Source of the DNA: Amycolatopsis sp. GM8
GTDB taxonomy: Bacteria > Actinomycetota > Actinomycetes > Mycobacteriales > Pseudonocardiaceae
Direction: 5' to 3'
Assembly (NCBI RefSeq): GCF_021653975.1
Contig: NZ_JAJKFK010000011.1
Location: 157,048-221,047 of the forward strand
DNA: 64,000 bases
Shown here: piece by piece, positions 49,492 to 57,719 of the stretch
Numbering within the stretch: the first letter of the stretch is position 1
Layout: every line of letters starts with the position of its first letter
The notes under the pieces: model-generated
Databases searched by the model: none
Told to the model about the DNA's origin: nothing
Seen by the model: only the letters and a program-made list of their open reading frames with translations
Translations under genes and position numbers: made by a program

Positions 49492-50447
49492 TTGTCGCCG
49501 CGCTGGCGGAGGCCGATCCGCCGCCAGCTGCGCCGGCGGTTGCGCTGCTCGCTGTCCGGCGGGAACGTGCGGACCCGCACGATGTGCCCGGGGCTGGGGC
49601 GCGGCAACCGGACCGAGAGCCGCCCGGCACCGGCGAGCTTCGGGCGCCGTAACCGCAAACGCCGCGTACTGCGTGCCCGGCGGATCGCCCGCCGCTCCCG
49701 CAACGGCACGTTCCACGCCTCCGGGTGGTTGGCCAGCCAGTGGTACCGGCGCGCCGCGTAGGGAATGTGCACGAGGTACAGCAGCAGCGCGACGATCAGC
49801 GCGACCAGTGGGTACTGGATGACCGCCGCGGCCAGCAGGCCGACCCCGACCAGCAACGGTGCGACCGCCCGCGCCGGGGCCTTCACGGTCTTGAGCGACA
49901 GCGTCGGGATCCGGCTGATCAGCAGCGCCGCGATCGCCACCGTCCACGCCCAGACCACCGGCAGCGACGACCACCAGCCGTCGCCGTACTGCAGGGTCAG
50001 GATCAGCGGCAGCAGCACCAGCAGGCCGCCGGCCGGCGCCGGTACACCCGTGAAGAACTCGTTGGCGTACGGCGGTTTCTCGACATCGAGCAGGGTGTTG
50101 AAGCGGGCGAGCCGCAGCACGATGCACACCGCGAAGACCAGCGACGCGACCCAGCTGATGCGCTGCGTGTCGGTGTGCCAGATGAACAGCACGAGTGCGG
50201 GCGCGACACCGAAGGAGATCGCGTCGGACAGCGAGTCCAGCTCGGCGCCCATCTTCGACGTCGCGTCGAGCAGGCGCGCGATCCGGCCGTCGAGGCTGTC
50301 CAGTACCGCGGCCACGCCGATCGCGCCGATCGCCAGTACGTACTCGTGGCTCAGTGCGAACTGCACCGCCGACAGGCCGGCGCACAGCGCGAGCACGGTG
50401 ATCGCGTTCGGCAGCAGCCGCACGGTCGGGGTCACCACTCGGACCAT
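49488..50447 (-). CDS. pssA: CDP-diacylglycerol-serine O-phosphatidyltransferase
   Basis: Makes phosphatidylserine from CDP-diacylglycerol and serine, in the membrane. 319 residues with 7-8 helices. The CDP-alcohol phosphatidyltransferase motif D-x2-DG-x2-AR-x8-G-x3-D-x3-D is exact in LDSLDGRIARLLDATSKMG followed by AELDSLSD. The long C-terminus (about 80 residues, Arg-rich, ending RQRGDN) is an unusual basic tail. It follows psd by 3 bases and completes a phosphatidylethanolamine operon. Confidence 0.95.
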   Translation of the reverse strand: MVRVVTPTVRLLPNAITVLALCAGLSAVQFALSHEYVLAIGAIGVAAVLDSLDGRIARLLDATSKMGAELDSLSDAISFGVAPALVLFIWHTDTQRISWVASLVFAVCIVLRLARFNTLLDVEKPPYANEFFTGVPAPAGGLLVLLPLILTLQYGDGWWSSLPVVWAWTVAIAALLISRIPTLSLKTVKAPARAVAPLLVGVGLLAAAVIQYPLVALIVALLLYLVHIPYAARRYHWLANHPEAWNVPLRERRAIRRARSTRRLRLRRPKLAGAGRLSVRLPRPSPGHIVRVRTFPPDSEQRNRRRSWRRIGLRQRGDN

Positions 50448-50450
50448 GCT

Positions 50451-51173
50451 CTAGTCCTTCCCCTGGGGGAGCTCGGCGAGCGGGGTTTCGCCGCCGATCG
50501 TGCGCTGGCCTTTGCTGACCAGTACCCGGCTACCCGCGGGGAGGTAGAGATCCACGCGTGAGCCGAAGCGGATCAGGCCGTAGGTCTGACCGGCCGAGAT
50601 CTTGTCGCCTTCCGCGGTCTCGCACAAGATGCGGCGGGCAATCAGTCCCGCGATCTGGACCACAACGAGTTCGTGACCGTCGGCCGTGCGCAGCAGCACG
50701 GCGTTGCGTTCGTTGTCCTCGCTGGCCTTGTCGAGGTCCGCGGACAGGAACTTGCCGGGCCGGTAGGCGACCCGCTCGACGACGCCGGTCGCGGGCGCGC
50801 GCTGCACGTGCACGTCGAAGATGGACAGGAAGATGCTCACCCGCATCCGCGGCTCGGCCGGCAGGCCCAGCTCGGGCGGCGGTGTGGCCTCCTCGATCAG
50901 CGACACGACACCGTCGGCCGCGGCCAGCGCGAGGCCGTCGCGTTCCGGTGGCACGCGGCGCGGCTCGCGGAAGAACGCGGCGGTGGCGAGCGTGGCCAGC
51001 CCGGCGATGGTGCCGAGCGGCTTCCACAGTCTGCGCAGCAGCAGGGTGGCGGCGAGGCCGCCGGCGACGAACGGCCGGCCGGCCGGGTGCATCGGAGGAA
51101 GGGTCTCGCGGGCCAGTTGCAGGGCATGGGCAACCGGGTTGCTCGCCTGCTCCGGCGATGTACGGCTCATCAC
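50451..51173 (-). CDS. psd: Phosphatidylserine decarboxylase
   Basis: Decarboxylates phosphatidylserine to phosphatidylethanolamine using a pyruvoyl group from self-cleavage. 240 residues, the short proteobacterial/actinobacterial class. Segments seen are ATAAFFREPRRVPPERDGLA, VSIFLSIFDVHVQRAPATGV, ERNAVLLRTADGHELVVVQI and the cleavage site GS in LIRFGSRVDLYLPAG. Two close ATG starts (51173, 51170). First gene of psd-pssA. Confidence 0.95.
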   Translation of the reverse strand: MMSRTSPEQASNPVAHALQLARETLPPMHPAGRPFVAGGLAATLLLRRLWKPLGTIAGLATLATAAFFREPRRVPPERDGLALAAADGVVSLIEEATPPPELGLPAEPRMRVSIFLSIFDVHVQRAPATGVVERVAYRPGKFLSADLDKASEDNERNAVLLRTADGHELVVVQIAGLIARRILCETAEGDKISAGQTYGLIRFGSRVDLYLPAGSRVLVSKGQRTIGGETPLAELPQGKD

Positions 51174-51369
51174 GTTCCCGAGGGTTGGTCAAAGGTAACC
51201 GGTTGATATCGACCGGGCCTCGACCGGCGTGGTGGTTCGCCGATCTGGGTAACCACGCTACCGGCGTCGCCCGGGCACGCTGTGTGGGGGAACCCGGGCG
51301 GGGCACATCTGTTAACGCAAAGTTGTGCCGCCCGATGCAGAACGTAGTAACAGCAGAGAGGACCCCGTC

Positions 51370-51549
51370 ATGTCAGCGCCCGGCATCTCATCCGAGGGAT
51401 GGCTAGAGGAGCTGTTCGAACAATGGCGGAGGGACATCAGCAGCGCGCCCATGCCGAACCTGGTCGACCTGCCGACCGCCGTCGCGATCGTGTGCGCCGC
51501 CCGCGAGCGCGCGGCCCGGAACATCACCGCCGCGGACGCCGCCGAGTGA
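51370..51549 (+). CDS. Small conserved hypothetical protein, 59 aa
   Basis: ATG 51370 preceded by AGAGAGGA opens 59 residues: GWLEELFEQWRRDISSAPM, then VDLPTAVAIVCAARERAARN, a helical acidic-basic pattern. The longer in-frame ATG 51325 lacks an SD. I recognise no family. Its end overlaps the end of the convergent YeaQ-type gene by 26 bases. Divergent from psd. Confidence 0.55.
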   Translation: MSAPGISSEGWLEELFEQWRRDISSAPMPNLVDLPTAVAIVCAARERAARNITAADAAE

Positions 51550-51805
51550 GGACCAGCACCAGCCGCATCAGGCCGAGCAGCACGACGGCGCCGAGCACGG
51601 CGACGCCGAAGCTGGGGAAGTCGAAGTCGAACGTCTTCTCGTGGCCGGTCACCAGCCGGTAGAGCAGTCCGCCGAGCGCCGCGCCGACCACCCCGACGAG
51701 CACGCTGACCAGGCAGCCCTGCCGTTGCCGGTCACGCCCGCCGACGACGAGGTTCGCCGCCCACCCGGCCAGCGCCCCGAACACGACCCACGCGAAGAAC
51801 CCCAT
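51524..51805 (-). CDS. GlsB/YeaQ/YmgE-family membrane protein
   Basis: 93 residues. Two helical hydrophobic segments start FFAWVVFGALAGWAANLVVG and LVSVLVGVVGAALGGLLYRL, and a third is FGVAVLGAVVLLGLMRLVLV. The first two match the transglycosylase-associated / GlsB family, often induced by stress. The third helix is an addition to the usual short form. Function is not established. It lies just downstream of moeA on the same strand (moeA ends 10 bases away) and may be in the same transcript. Confidence 0.85.
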   Translation of the reverse strand: MGFFAWVVFGALAGWAANLVVGGRDRQRQGCLVSVLVGVVGAALGGLLYRLVTGHEKTFDFDFPSFGVAVLGAVVLLGLMRLVLVLTRRRPRR

Positions 51806-51815
51806 GGTGATCAGC

Positions 51816-53027
51816 TTAAAACAGCAGGACGTCGACTTCGGTGCCCTGCGGCGCGTCGGTGACGTCCTCCGGCAGCACGATCAGGCAGTTGGCCTGGGTG
51901 AACGCGGCGAGCAGGTGCGAACCGGGGCCGCCGCGCGGGCCGACCTCGCCGGTCACCTGGCCGTCGCGCTGCCAGTAGTACCCGCGGCGGAACTGCCGCC
52001 GGCCCGCCGGTGAGCGCAGCCCCTCGGTCAGCGTCGCCCGCACGCGATGCCGGTCGACCTGGGTGTGGCCGAGCGCGCTCAGCAGCGCCGGGCGCAGGAA
52101 GACCTCGAACGACACCAGCACGCTCACCGGGTTGCCCGGCAGCGTGACCACCGGGATGCCGTTCCAGCGGCCGTTGCCCTGCGGCCCGCCGGGCTGCATC
52201 GCGACCTTCTGGAACGTGACGCCGAGCCCGTCGAGGGCGTCCTTGACCACCTCGTAGGCGCCCGCGCTGACCCCGCCCGACGTGACGACCAGGTCGAACT
52301 CGCCGAGCCGCGGCTCGATGCCCCAGCGGAACATCCCGACGTCGTCGATGCTCATCGAGACCTCGGCCTCGCAGCCGAGCGCGCGGATGGCGGACGCGAG
52401 CGTGATGCTGTTGGACTCGTAGATCTGCCCGTGCTTCAGCTCGTGCGGCGGCACCACCAGTTCGGAGCCGGTCGAGACGACCAGTACGCGCAACGGTTTC
52501 CGGACGGTCAGCCGGTCCAGCCCGACCGCGGCGGCGAGACCGAGCTGCGCCGGCCCGAGCACCGTGCCCCGCGTCAGGGCGACCGAACCCTTGGCGACGT
52601 CCTCGCCGACGTGCCGGACATGCGCGTCGGGCTCCGGCGCCTCGTGGATGCGGACGCGCTCCGTCCCGCCGTCGGTGCGCTCCACCATCACGACGCTGTC
52701 CGCGCCGGGCGGCATCGGCGCGCCGGTCATGATCCGGTGGGCGGTGCCGGCCGGCAGTGCGGGCACATCGACGCGGCCGGCCGGGATGTCTTCACCGACC
52801 GGCAACTCGACCGGATTGTCCGCACTGGCCCCGGCGACATCCGCCGCGCGCACGGCGTAGCCGTCCATCGCGGAGTTGTCGAACGGCGGCAGCGAGACCC
52901 CGGCCAGCACGTCCCCGGCCAGCACCAGCCCGGCGCAGTCGGCCAGCGGCAGGCTCACCGGGGGCGCGGTGCCCAGCAGGGAGACGATCTGGGCACGGTA
53001 TTCGTCGACGGAAACCACGATGACCAT
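51816..53027 (-). CDS. moeA: Molybdopterin molybdotransferase (MoeA/Glp)
   Basis: Inserts molybdate into molybdopterin for molybdenum cofactor. 403 residues. Domains in MoeA order: VVSVDEYRAQIVSLLG, PPFDNSAMDGYAVRAADV, GTAHRIMTGAPMPPGADSVV, then the GTP-cofactor-like domain LRVLVVSTGSELVVPP, YESNSITLASAIRAL, VTSGGVSAGAYEVVKDAL and VVTLPGNPVSVLVSFE. ATG 53027 agrees with the family start. A molybdopterin-dependent oxidase subunit lies 4.7 kb away. SD CAGGATGG is weak. Confidence 0.93.
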   Translation of the reverse strand: MVIVVSVDEYRAQIVSLLGTAPPVSLPLADCAGLVLAGDVLAGVSLPPFDNSAMDGYAVRAADVAGASADNPVELPVGEDIPAGRVDVPALPAGTAHRIMTGAPMPPGADSVVMVERTDGGTERVRIHEAPEPDAHVRHVGEDVAKGSVALTRGTVLGPAQLGLAAAVGLDRLTVRKPLRVLVVSTGSELVVPPHELKHGQIYESNSITLASAIRALGCEAEVSMSIDDVGMFRWGIEPRLGEFDLVVTSGGVSAGAYEVVKDALDGLGVTFQKVAMQPGGPQGNGRWNGIPVVTLPGNPVSVLVSFEVFLRPALLSALGHTQVDRHRVRATLTEGLRSPAGRRQFRRGYYWQRDGQVTGEVGPRGGPGSHLLAAFTQANCLIVLPEDVTDAPQGTEVDVLLF

Positions 53028-53046
53028 CCTGCCCCGGCGGCGCCGC

Positions 53047-53706
53047 ATGCGACACTCACCCCGGTCCGGTGAGCCGTTGGGGGAGGTATCGGTGCAGGTC
53101 CACACGCGGCACACGCCGGCCTTCGGGGTCGCGCGGGTGACCCTCGCGCCCGGCGAAGGGGTGCAGGCCGTGCCCGACACCATGCTCGCCAGCAGCTTCG
53201 GGGTGACCGAGGTGCAGCAGTCGCGCGGCGGCCTGCGCACCCACGGCAAGGGCGTGCCGTCGGTGTTCACCGCGCCGAAGGACGGCGGCTGGGTGGATCT
53301 CGCACCCCCCGGTCCCGGCGACGTCTATCCGCTCGAACTCGACGGCCGCACCGGCTGGAGCGTCGCGAAGGCCGCGTTCCTCGCGCGGCCGTCCACGGTT
53401 CGCGTCGACGCGGGTTGGCAGGCGCTGCAGGCGCTTTTCGGCGGGGACGGCGGTTTTCTGGAGCACTACAGCGGAACCGGGCCGCTCGTGCTCGCGTGCG
53501 CGGGCCCGGTCGACGCGTTCAAGATCGAGCCGGGCGAGCTCGTCACGGTGCGCCCGCCGTACCTGCTGGCCTACCCGGACACCGTCCAGTGCCGGCTGCG
53601 CGCGCTCGATCCGTCGGGCCCGCAGTCCATCCGGACGGGCGAAGGACTCGCGCTTGACTTCGCCGGACCGGGCACGATCCTGGTTCAGGCACGAAAATCT
53701 CAGTGA
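53047..53706 (+). CDS. AIM24-family protein
   Basis: 219 residues from ATG 53047. Beta-rich repeats of the AIM24 / TIGR00266 family: LAPGEGVQAVPDTMLASSFG, GGWVDLAPPGPGDVYPLELD, TGWSVAKAAFLARPSTVRVD and FLEHYSGTGPLVLACAGPVD. The family folds as stacked double-psi-like barrels and its role is unclear. GTG 53092 is an alternative start closer to the first strand. Divergent from moeA with only 19 bases between starts. Confidence 0.75.
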   Translation: MRHSPRSGEPLGEVSVQVHTRHTPAFGVARVTLAPGEGVQAVPDTMLASSFGVTEVQQSRGGLRTHGKGVPSVFTAPKDGGWVDLAPPGPGDVYPLELDGRTGWSVAKAAFLARPSTVRVDAGWQALQALFGGDGGFLEHYSGTGPLVLACAGPVDAFKIEPGELVTVRPPYLLAYPDTVQCRLRALDPSGPQSIRTGEGLALDFAGPGTILVQARKSQ

Positions 53707-53807
53707 ATTGACCATTGCCCGGGGCCATTAATCCGGTAGCGTGATCGCATCTCGGGACTCCGGTTCGGCGCGGTCTCCCAGTGTTCTTTGGTCGCAAGGA
53801 GGACGCC

Positions 53808-54014
53808 GTGGCAGTCGGCACGGTCAAGTGGTTCAATTCCGAAAAAGGCTACGGGTTCATCGCTTCGCCCGACGGCCCAGACGTATTCGTGCATTACTCG
53901 GCGATTCAGTCTGACGGATTCCGCACTCTCGACGAGGGAGACAAGGTCGAGTTCGAGATCCAGGCCGGTCGAGACGGCCGTAGTCAGGCAGCGGACGTCC
54001 GCAAGCTGTCCTAG
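53808..54014 (+). CDS. Cold-shock protein (CspA family)
   Basis: 68 residues from GTG 53808 behind the strong SD AAGGAGG. A single cold-shock OB domain with both RNA-binding motifs: KWFNSEKGYGFIA (RNP1) and DVFVHYSAIQ (RNP2). It probably binds single-stranded nucleic acids as an RNA chaperone. A separate promoter region lies in the 101-bp gap upstream. Ends 23 bases before the kinase gene. Confidence 0.96.
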   Translation: MAVGTVKWFNSEKGYGFIASPDGPDVFVHYSAIQSDGFRTLDEGDKVEFEIQAGRDGRSQAADVRKLS

Positions 54015-54037
54015 GGGCAACGGCTAGGCTGCGCTGT

Positions 54038-55435
54038 GTGACAGGCGATGTGTCGGGGGACCTCACCGGTCGCCGGCTGGGTAACTACCGTATTGACGGA
54101 GTGCTCGGCAAGGGCGGCATGAGTGTCATGTACAAGGCCACCGACGTCCGGCTCGGGCGGAAGGTCGCCTTGAAGGTGATCGGTGAGCACCTCGGTGCGG
54201 ACGCTGAGTTTCGCGAGCGTTTCGTCGACGAGGCCCGGAACACCTCGGCCATCGATCACGCCAATGTCGTTCCGCTGTACGACTTCGGCGAGATCGACGG
54301 CATGCACTACATCGCGATGCGCCTGGTGGACGGGGCGGATCTGGCCAGCCTGATTTCGGCGGGCCCGATGCCGCCCGAGCGCGCGCTGGGTCTGCTGGAC
54401 CAGGTCGCCGACGCCCTGGACAGCCTGCACAGCCGTGGCCTGGTGCATCTCGACGTGAAACCGGCGAACGTGCTGGTCACCAGTCGCGAGTCGGCGCGCG
54501 AACACGTCTATGTCGCGGACTTCGGGCTCACGCGTCGTGGTGCGACAGGACATCGGACGCGCGGCGGCGATTTCCTGGGGTCGCCGACTTATGCCGCGCC
54601 CGAGCATCTGCGTGGCGAACCGCTCGACGGCCGGACCGACCAGTACGCGCTCGCCTGTGTGCTCTACGCGTGCCTCACCGGCGGCCCGCCGTTCAAGGGC
54701 GACGTGCCCGCCGTGATCAAGGGGCATCTGGCCGGGGAGCCGCCCGCGGTTTCCCGGGTGGTCTCGGTGCCGACGGCGATCGACGACGTCGTGCGCAAGG
54801 GTATGGCCAAGAACCCGGCCGACCGGTACGACAACTGCGTGCAGCTCATCGCGAGCGCGCGCAAGACGCTCGAGGCTGCCACGACGGATGGCCGTACGGA
54901 GGTGGCGCGGATGCAGTCGCCCGGACAGCAGGGCCCTCAGCAGCGGGGCCCGGACTCGCAGCCGTGGAGCCTCGAATCCCAGCCGACGCAGCAGACGGCG
55001 TATCCCCAGCAGCCCGCGCCGCAGCAAGGGGGTCCGCACCAGGCCGGCTGGCATCAGCAGCCGGCCTGGGCGCCGCCGCAGCAACGCCCACCGCAGCAGT
55101 TCGGCTACCAGCCTTCCGGGTACCAGTCCGGGTACAACAGCCCGCCGTTCGGCGCCCCGCAGCCCGGCTATCCGCAGCCCGGCTTCGGCCCGCCGCAGGG
55201 GTATCACCAGCCGCCGAAGAAGAAGCAGAGCCTGCTGTGGCTCTGGCTGCTGCTCGGCGCCATCGTCGTGGCCGGCGGGGTGGTCGCCGCGATCCTGCTC
55301 AGCAGTGGCGGCGGTGGTGGCACACCGCAGACGACCTCGCCCGATATTCCGGTCGGCCCCAGTGGCGGCGCCGGCCCCGGTTCGCCCGGCAACAACCCGC
55401 CGCCGGCGAGCATTCCCATCCGCCCGTCGTCCTGA
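54038..55435 (+). CDS. PknB-like Ser/Thr protein kinase with TM anchor
   Basis: 465 residues from GTG. Kinase domain: G-loop VLGKGGMSVMYKA, catalytic Lys in VALKVIGEHL, catalytic loop HLDVKPANVL, DFGLTRR and GSPTYAAPEHL activation end. The usual Arg before the catalytic Asp (HRD) is Leu here, making it a non-RD kinase. Residues about 290-390 are a Gln/Pro/Gly-rich juxtamembrane linker. The TM helix LWLWLLLGAIVVAGGVVAAI is near 405, with a short Gly/Pro-rich outside tail. A membrane sensor kinase without PASTA domains. Confidence 0.93.
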   Translation: MTGDVSGDLTGRRLGNYRIDGVLGKGGMSVMYKATDVRLGRKVALKVIGEHLGADAEFRERFVDEARNTSAIDHANVVPLYDFGEIDGMHYIAMRLVDGADLASLISAGPMPPERALGLLDQVADALDSLHSRGLVHLDVKPANVLVTSRESAREHVYVADFGLTRRGATGHRTRGGDFLGSPTYAAPEHLRGEPLDGRTDQYALACVLYACLTGGPPFKGDVPAVIKGHLAGEPPAVSRVVSVPTAIDDVVRKGMAKNPADRYDNCVQLIASARKTLEAATTDGRTEVARMQSPGQQGPQQRGPDSQPWSLESQPTQQTAYPQQPAPQQGGPHQAGWHQQPAWAPPQQRPPQQFGYQPSGYQSGYNSPPFGAPQPGYPQPGFGPPQGYHQPPKKKQSLLWLWLLLGAIVVAGGVVAAILLSSGGGGGTPQTTSPDIPVGPSGGAGPGSPGNNPPPASIPIRPSS

Positions 55436-55451
55436 CCGCCAACCGCCACTT

Positions 55452-55478
55452 CTTGCACTCTGGGGGCGAGAGTGCTAA
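55452..55478. promoter_or_regulatory. CIRCE element 1 of groEL
   Basis: CTTGCACTC-N9-GAGTGCTAA, 55452-55460 and 55470-55478, matches the HrcA operator TTAGCACTC-N9-GAGTGCTAA with two changes in the left arm. It is 211 bases before the groEL ATG. HrcA repression is expected, with release on heat stress. Confidence 0.9.
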
Positions 55479-55486
55479 ACACGGGA

Positions 55487-55513
55487 TTGGCACTCGGCAC
55501 CGTCGAGTGCCAG
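55487..55513. promoter_or_regulatory. CIRCE element 2 of groEL
   Basis: TTGGCACTC-N9-GAGTGCCAG, 55487-55495 and 55505-55513, is a second HrcA-like operator 8 bases after the first. The two give tandem control of one promoter region. The 175-bp leader between them and the ATG holds no other clear signal. Confidence 0.88.
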
Positions 55514-55688
55514 ACGGGTGGTCGCCGACCGCTCGCCTGAAAGGTCGGGACGGTGAGGCCGGAACCGGGGTGCAACCCGGGGAGGGTCGTCCGTCGCGGG
55601 CACCGAGCCTGGCCGAAGGACGTGTCCTGCTGCTGGCAGACGAACCAGACTGGCCACGCAGCGCCCAATACCGGAGGACAACACCGCA

Positions 55689-57320
55689 ATGGCCAAATTG
55701 ATCGCGTTCGACGAGGACGCCCGCCGCGGTCTCGAGCGCGGCCTCAACACCCTCGCCGAAGCCGTCAAGGTGACGCTCGGCCCCCGGGGCCGCAACGTCG
55801 TGCTCGAAAAGAAGTGGGGCGCGCCGACCATCACCAATGACGGCGTCTCCATCGCCAAGGAGATCGAGCTCGAGGACCCGTGGGAGAAGATCGGGGCCGA
55901 GCTCGTCAAGGAAGTTGCCAAGAAGACCGACGACGTCGCGGGTGACGGCACCACCACCGCCACCGTGCTCGCCCAAGCGCTCGTGCAGCAGGGCCTGCGC
56001 AACGTCGCCGCCGGCGCCGACCCGATCAGCCTCAAGCGCGGCATCGAGACGGCCGTCGAGGCCGTCGTCGAGCAGCTGCACAAGGCCGCCAAGGAGGTCG
56101 AGACCAAGGAGCAGATCGCTGCCACCGCCTCGATCTCGGCCGCGGACCGCACCATCGGCGAGCTGATCGCCGAGGCGCTCGACAAGGTCGGCAAGGAAGG
56201 CGTCGTCACCGTCGAGGAGTCGAACACCTTCGGCCTCGAGCTCGAGCTCACCGAAGGCATGCGCTTCGACAAGGGCTACATCTCGGGCTACTTCGTCACC
56301 GACGCCGAGCGTCAGGAAGCCGTCATGGAGGACCCGTACATCCTCCTGTTCGGCTCGAAGATCGCCAACGTCAAGGACCTGCTCCCGGTGCTGGAGAAGG
56401 TCATGCAGTCGGGCAAGCCGCTGCTGATCATCGCCGAGGACGTCGAGGGCGAGGCCCTGGCCACGCTGGTCGTCAACAAGATCCGCGGCACCTTCAAGTC
56501 CGTCGCCGTCAAGGCGCCGGGCTTCGGTGACCGCCGCAAGGCCATCCTGCAGGACATCGCGATCCTGACCGGTGGCCAGGTGATCAGCGAGGACGTGGGC
56601 CTCAAGCTGGAGAACGCCGACATCACCCTGCTGGGCCGCGCCCGCAAGGCCGTCATCACCAAGGACGAGACGACCATCGTCGAGGGTGCCGGCGACGCCG
56701 ACCAGATCCAGGGCCGGGTCAACCAGATCCGTGCGGAGATCGAGAACTCGGACTCCGACTACGACCGCGAGAAGCTGCAGGAGCGGCTCGCGAAGCTGGC
56801 CGGCGGCGTGGCCGTCATCAAGGCCGGTGCCGCGACCGAGGTCGAGCTCAAGGAGCGTAAGCACCGCATCGAGGACGCGGTGCGCAACGCCAAGGCCGCC
56901 GTCGAGGAGGGCATCGTCGCCGGTGGTGGCGTCGCCCTGCTGCAGGCAGCTCAGCTTGCGTTCGAGGGCCTCAAGCTCACGGGCGACGAGGCGACCGGTG
57001 CCAACATCGTCAAGGTGGCGGTCGAGGCTCCGCTCAAGCAGATCGCGATCAACGCCGGCCTCGAGGGCGGCGTCGTCGTGGAGAAGGTGCGGAACCTGCC
57101 CGCGGGCCACGGCCTCAACGCCGCGACCGGTGTGTACGAGGACCTGCTCGCGGCCGGCGTGCCGGACCCGACGAAGGTCACCCGTTCGGCGCTGCAGAAC
57201 GCCGCTTCGATCGCGGCGCTCTTCCTCACCACCGAGGCCGTCGTCGCCGACAAGCCGGAGAAGGCCCCGGCCGCTCCGGCCGGCGACCCGACCGGTGGCA
57301 TGGGCGGCATGGACTTCTGA
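55689..57320 (+). CDS. groL: Chaperonin GroEL (lone copy without groES)
   Basis: 543 residues, full length. AKLIAFDEDARRGLERGLNT, GPRGRNVVLEKKWGAPTITN, DGTTTATVLAQALVQQGLRN (ATP site D-G-T-T), EEGIVAGGGVALLQAA and the C-terminal tail DPTGGMGGMDF. The Gly-Met rich tail is the classical form, as in GroEL2 of mycobacteria. No groES gene precedes it, which fits a second, separately controlled groEL of actinobacteria. Two CIRCE operators upstream and a hairpin downstream define a single-gene unit. Confidence 0.98.
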   Translation: MAKLIAFDEDARRGLERGLNTLAEAVKVTLGPRGRNVVLEKKWGAPTITNDGVSIAKEIELEDPWEKIGAELVKEVAKKTDDVAGDGTTTATVLAQALVQQGLRNVAAGADPISLKRGIETAVEAVVEQLHKAAKEVETKEQIAATASISAADRTIGELIAEALDKVGKEGVVTVEESNTFGLELELTEGMRFDKGYISGYFVTDAERQEAVMEDPYILLFGSKIANVKDLLPVLEKVMQSGKPLLIIAEDVEGEALATLVVNKIRGTFKSVAVKAPGFGDRRKAILQDIAILTGGQVISEDVGLKLENADITLLGRARKAVITKDETTIVEGAGDADQIQGRVNQIRAEIENSDSDYDREKLQERLAKLAGGVAVIKAGAATEVELKERKHRIEDAVRNAKAAVEEGIVAGGGVALLQAAQLAFEGLKLTGDEATGANIVKVAVEAPLKQIAINAGLEGGVVVEKVRNLPAGHGLNAATGVYEDLLAAGVPDPTKVTRSALQNAASIAALFLTTEAVVADKPEKAPAAPAGDPTGGMGGMDF

Positions 57321-57337
57321 TAGTCCGGTTGTTCGGG

Positions 57338-57371
57338 AAGGGGCTTCGGTGTTTCGGCACCGGAGCCCCTT
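57338..57371 (+). terminator. Intrinsic terminator of groEL
   Basis: AAGGGGCTTCGGTG (57338-57351) pairs with CACCGGAGCCCCTT (57358-57371) except for one position, loop TTTCGG, followed by TTTCGG. A standard rho-independent form between groEL and the convergent PspC gene. Confidence 0.85.
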
Positions 57372-57377
57372 TTCGGT

Positions 57378-57590
57378 TTACTCGGCGGTGTCTTCCGGGG
57401 TGATGAACCAGCAGGCGGCGTACACGAGTGCGGCCGCGCCGCCGGTGAAGATCGTGGCGGCGACGAGCGCGATCCGCACGATCGAGGCGTCGGCGCCCAG
57501 GTACTCGGCCCAGCCACCGCACACCCCGGAGATCATGCGGTCGCTGCTGCTGCGACGGAGTTTCTTGGCTGTGTCCACGTTGTTCGTCAT
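57378..57590 (-). CDS. PspC-domain small membrane protein
   Basis: 70 residues from ATG 57590. The PspC domain is KKLRRSSSDRMISGVCGGWA followed by EYLGADASIVRIALVAATIF and one to two hydrophobic helices ending in LVYAACWFITPEDTAE. PspC proteins sit in the membrane and take part in envelope-stress responses. The longer frame to 57683 is dropped because its extra segment lacks coding features. Confidence 0.9.
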   Translation of the reverse strand: MTNNVDTAKKLRRSSSDRMISGVCGGWAEYLGADASIVRIALVAATIFTGGAAALVYAACWFITPEDTAE

Positions 57591-57719
57591 GACATCAATG
57601 CTCGGCCGCGCGGGGCCCGTGAACATCAGGGAACGGCCCTGAGCCGACCCGGGTTTCGCAACCCCTAGCTGGAGCTGGTTCACGTGGGCAGGGAGCGAAG
57701 TCCGCTATAGAGTCGTCGT

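Noticed and set aside
55299..57110. A 603-codon minus-strand open frame
   Set aside because: Antisense shadow of groEL. The Leu/Asp-rich pattern mirrors GroEL codons, and the CIRCE sites and terminator define the plus-strand gene.
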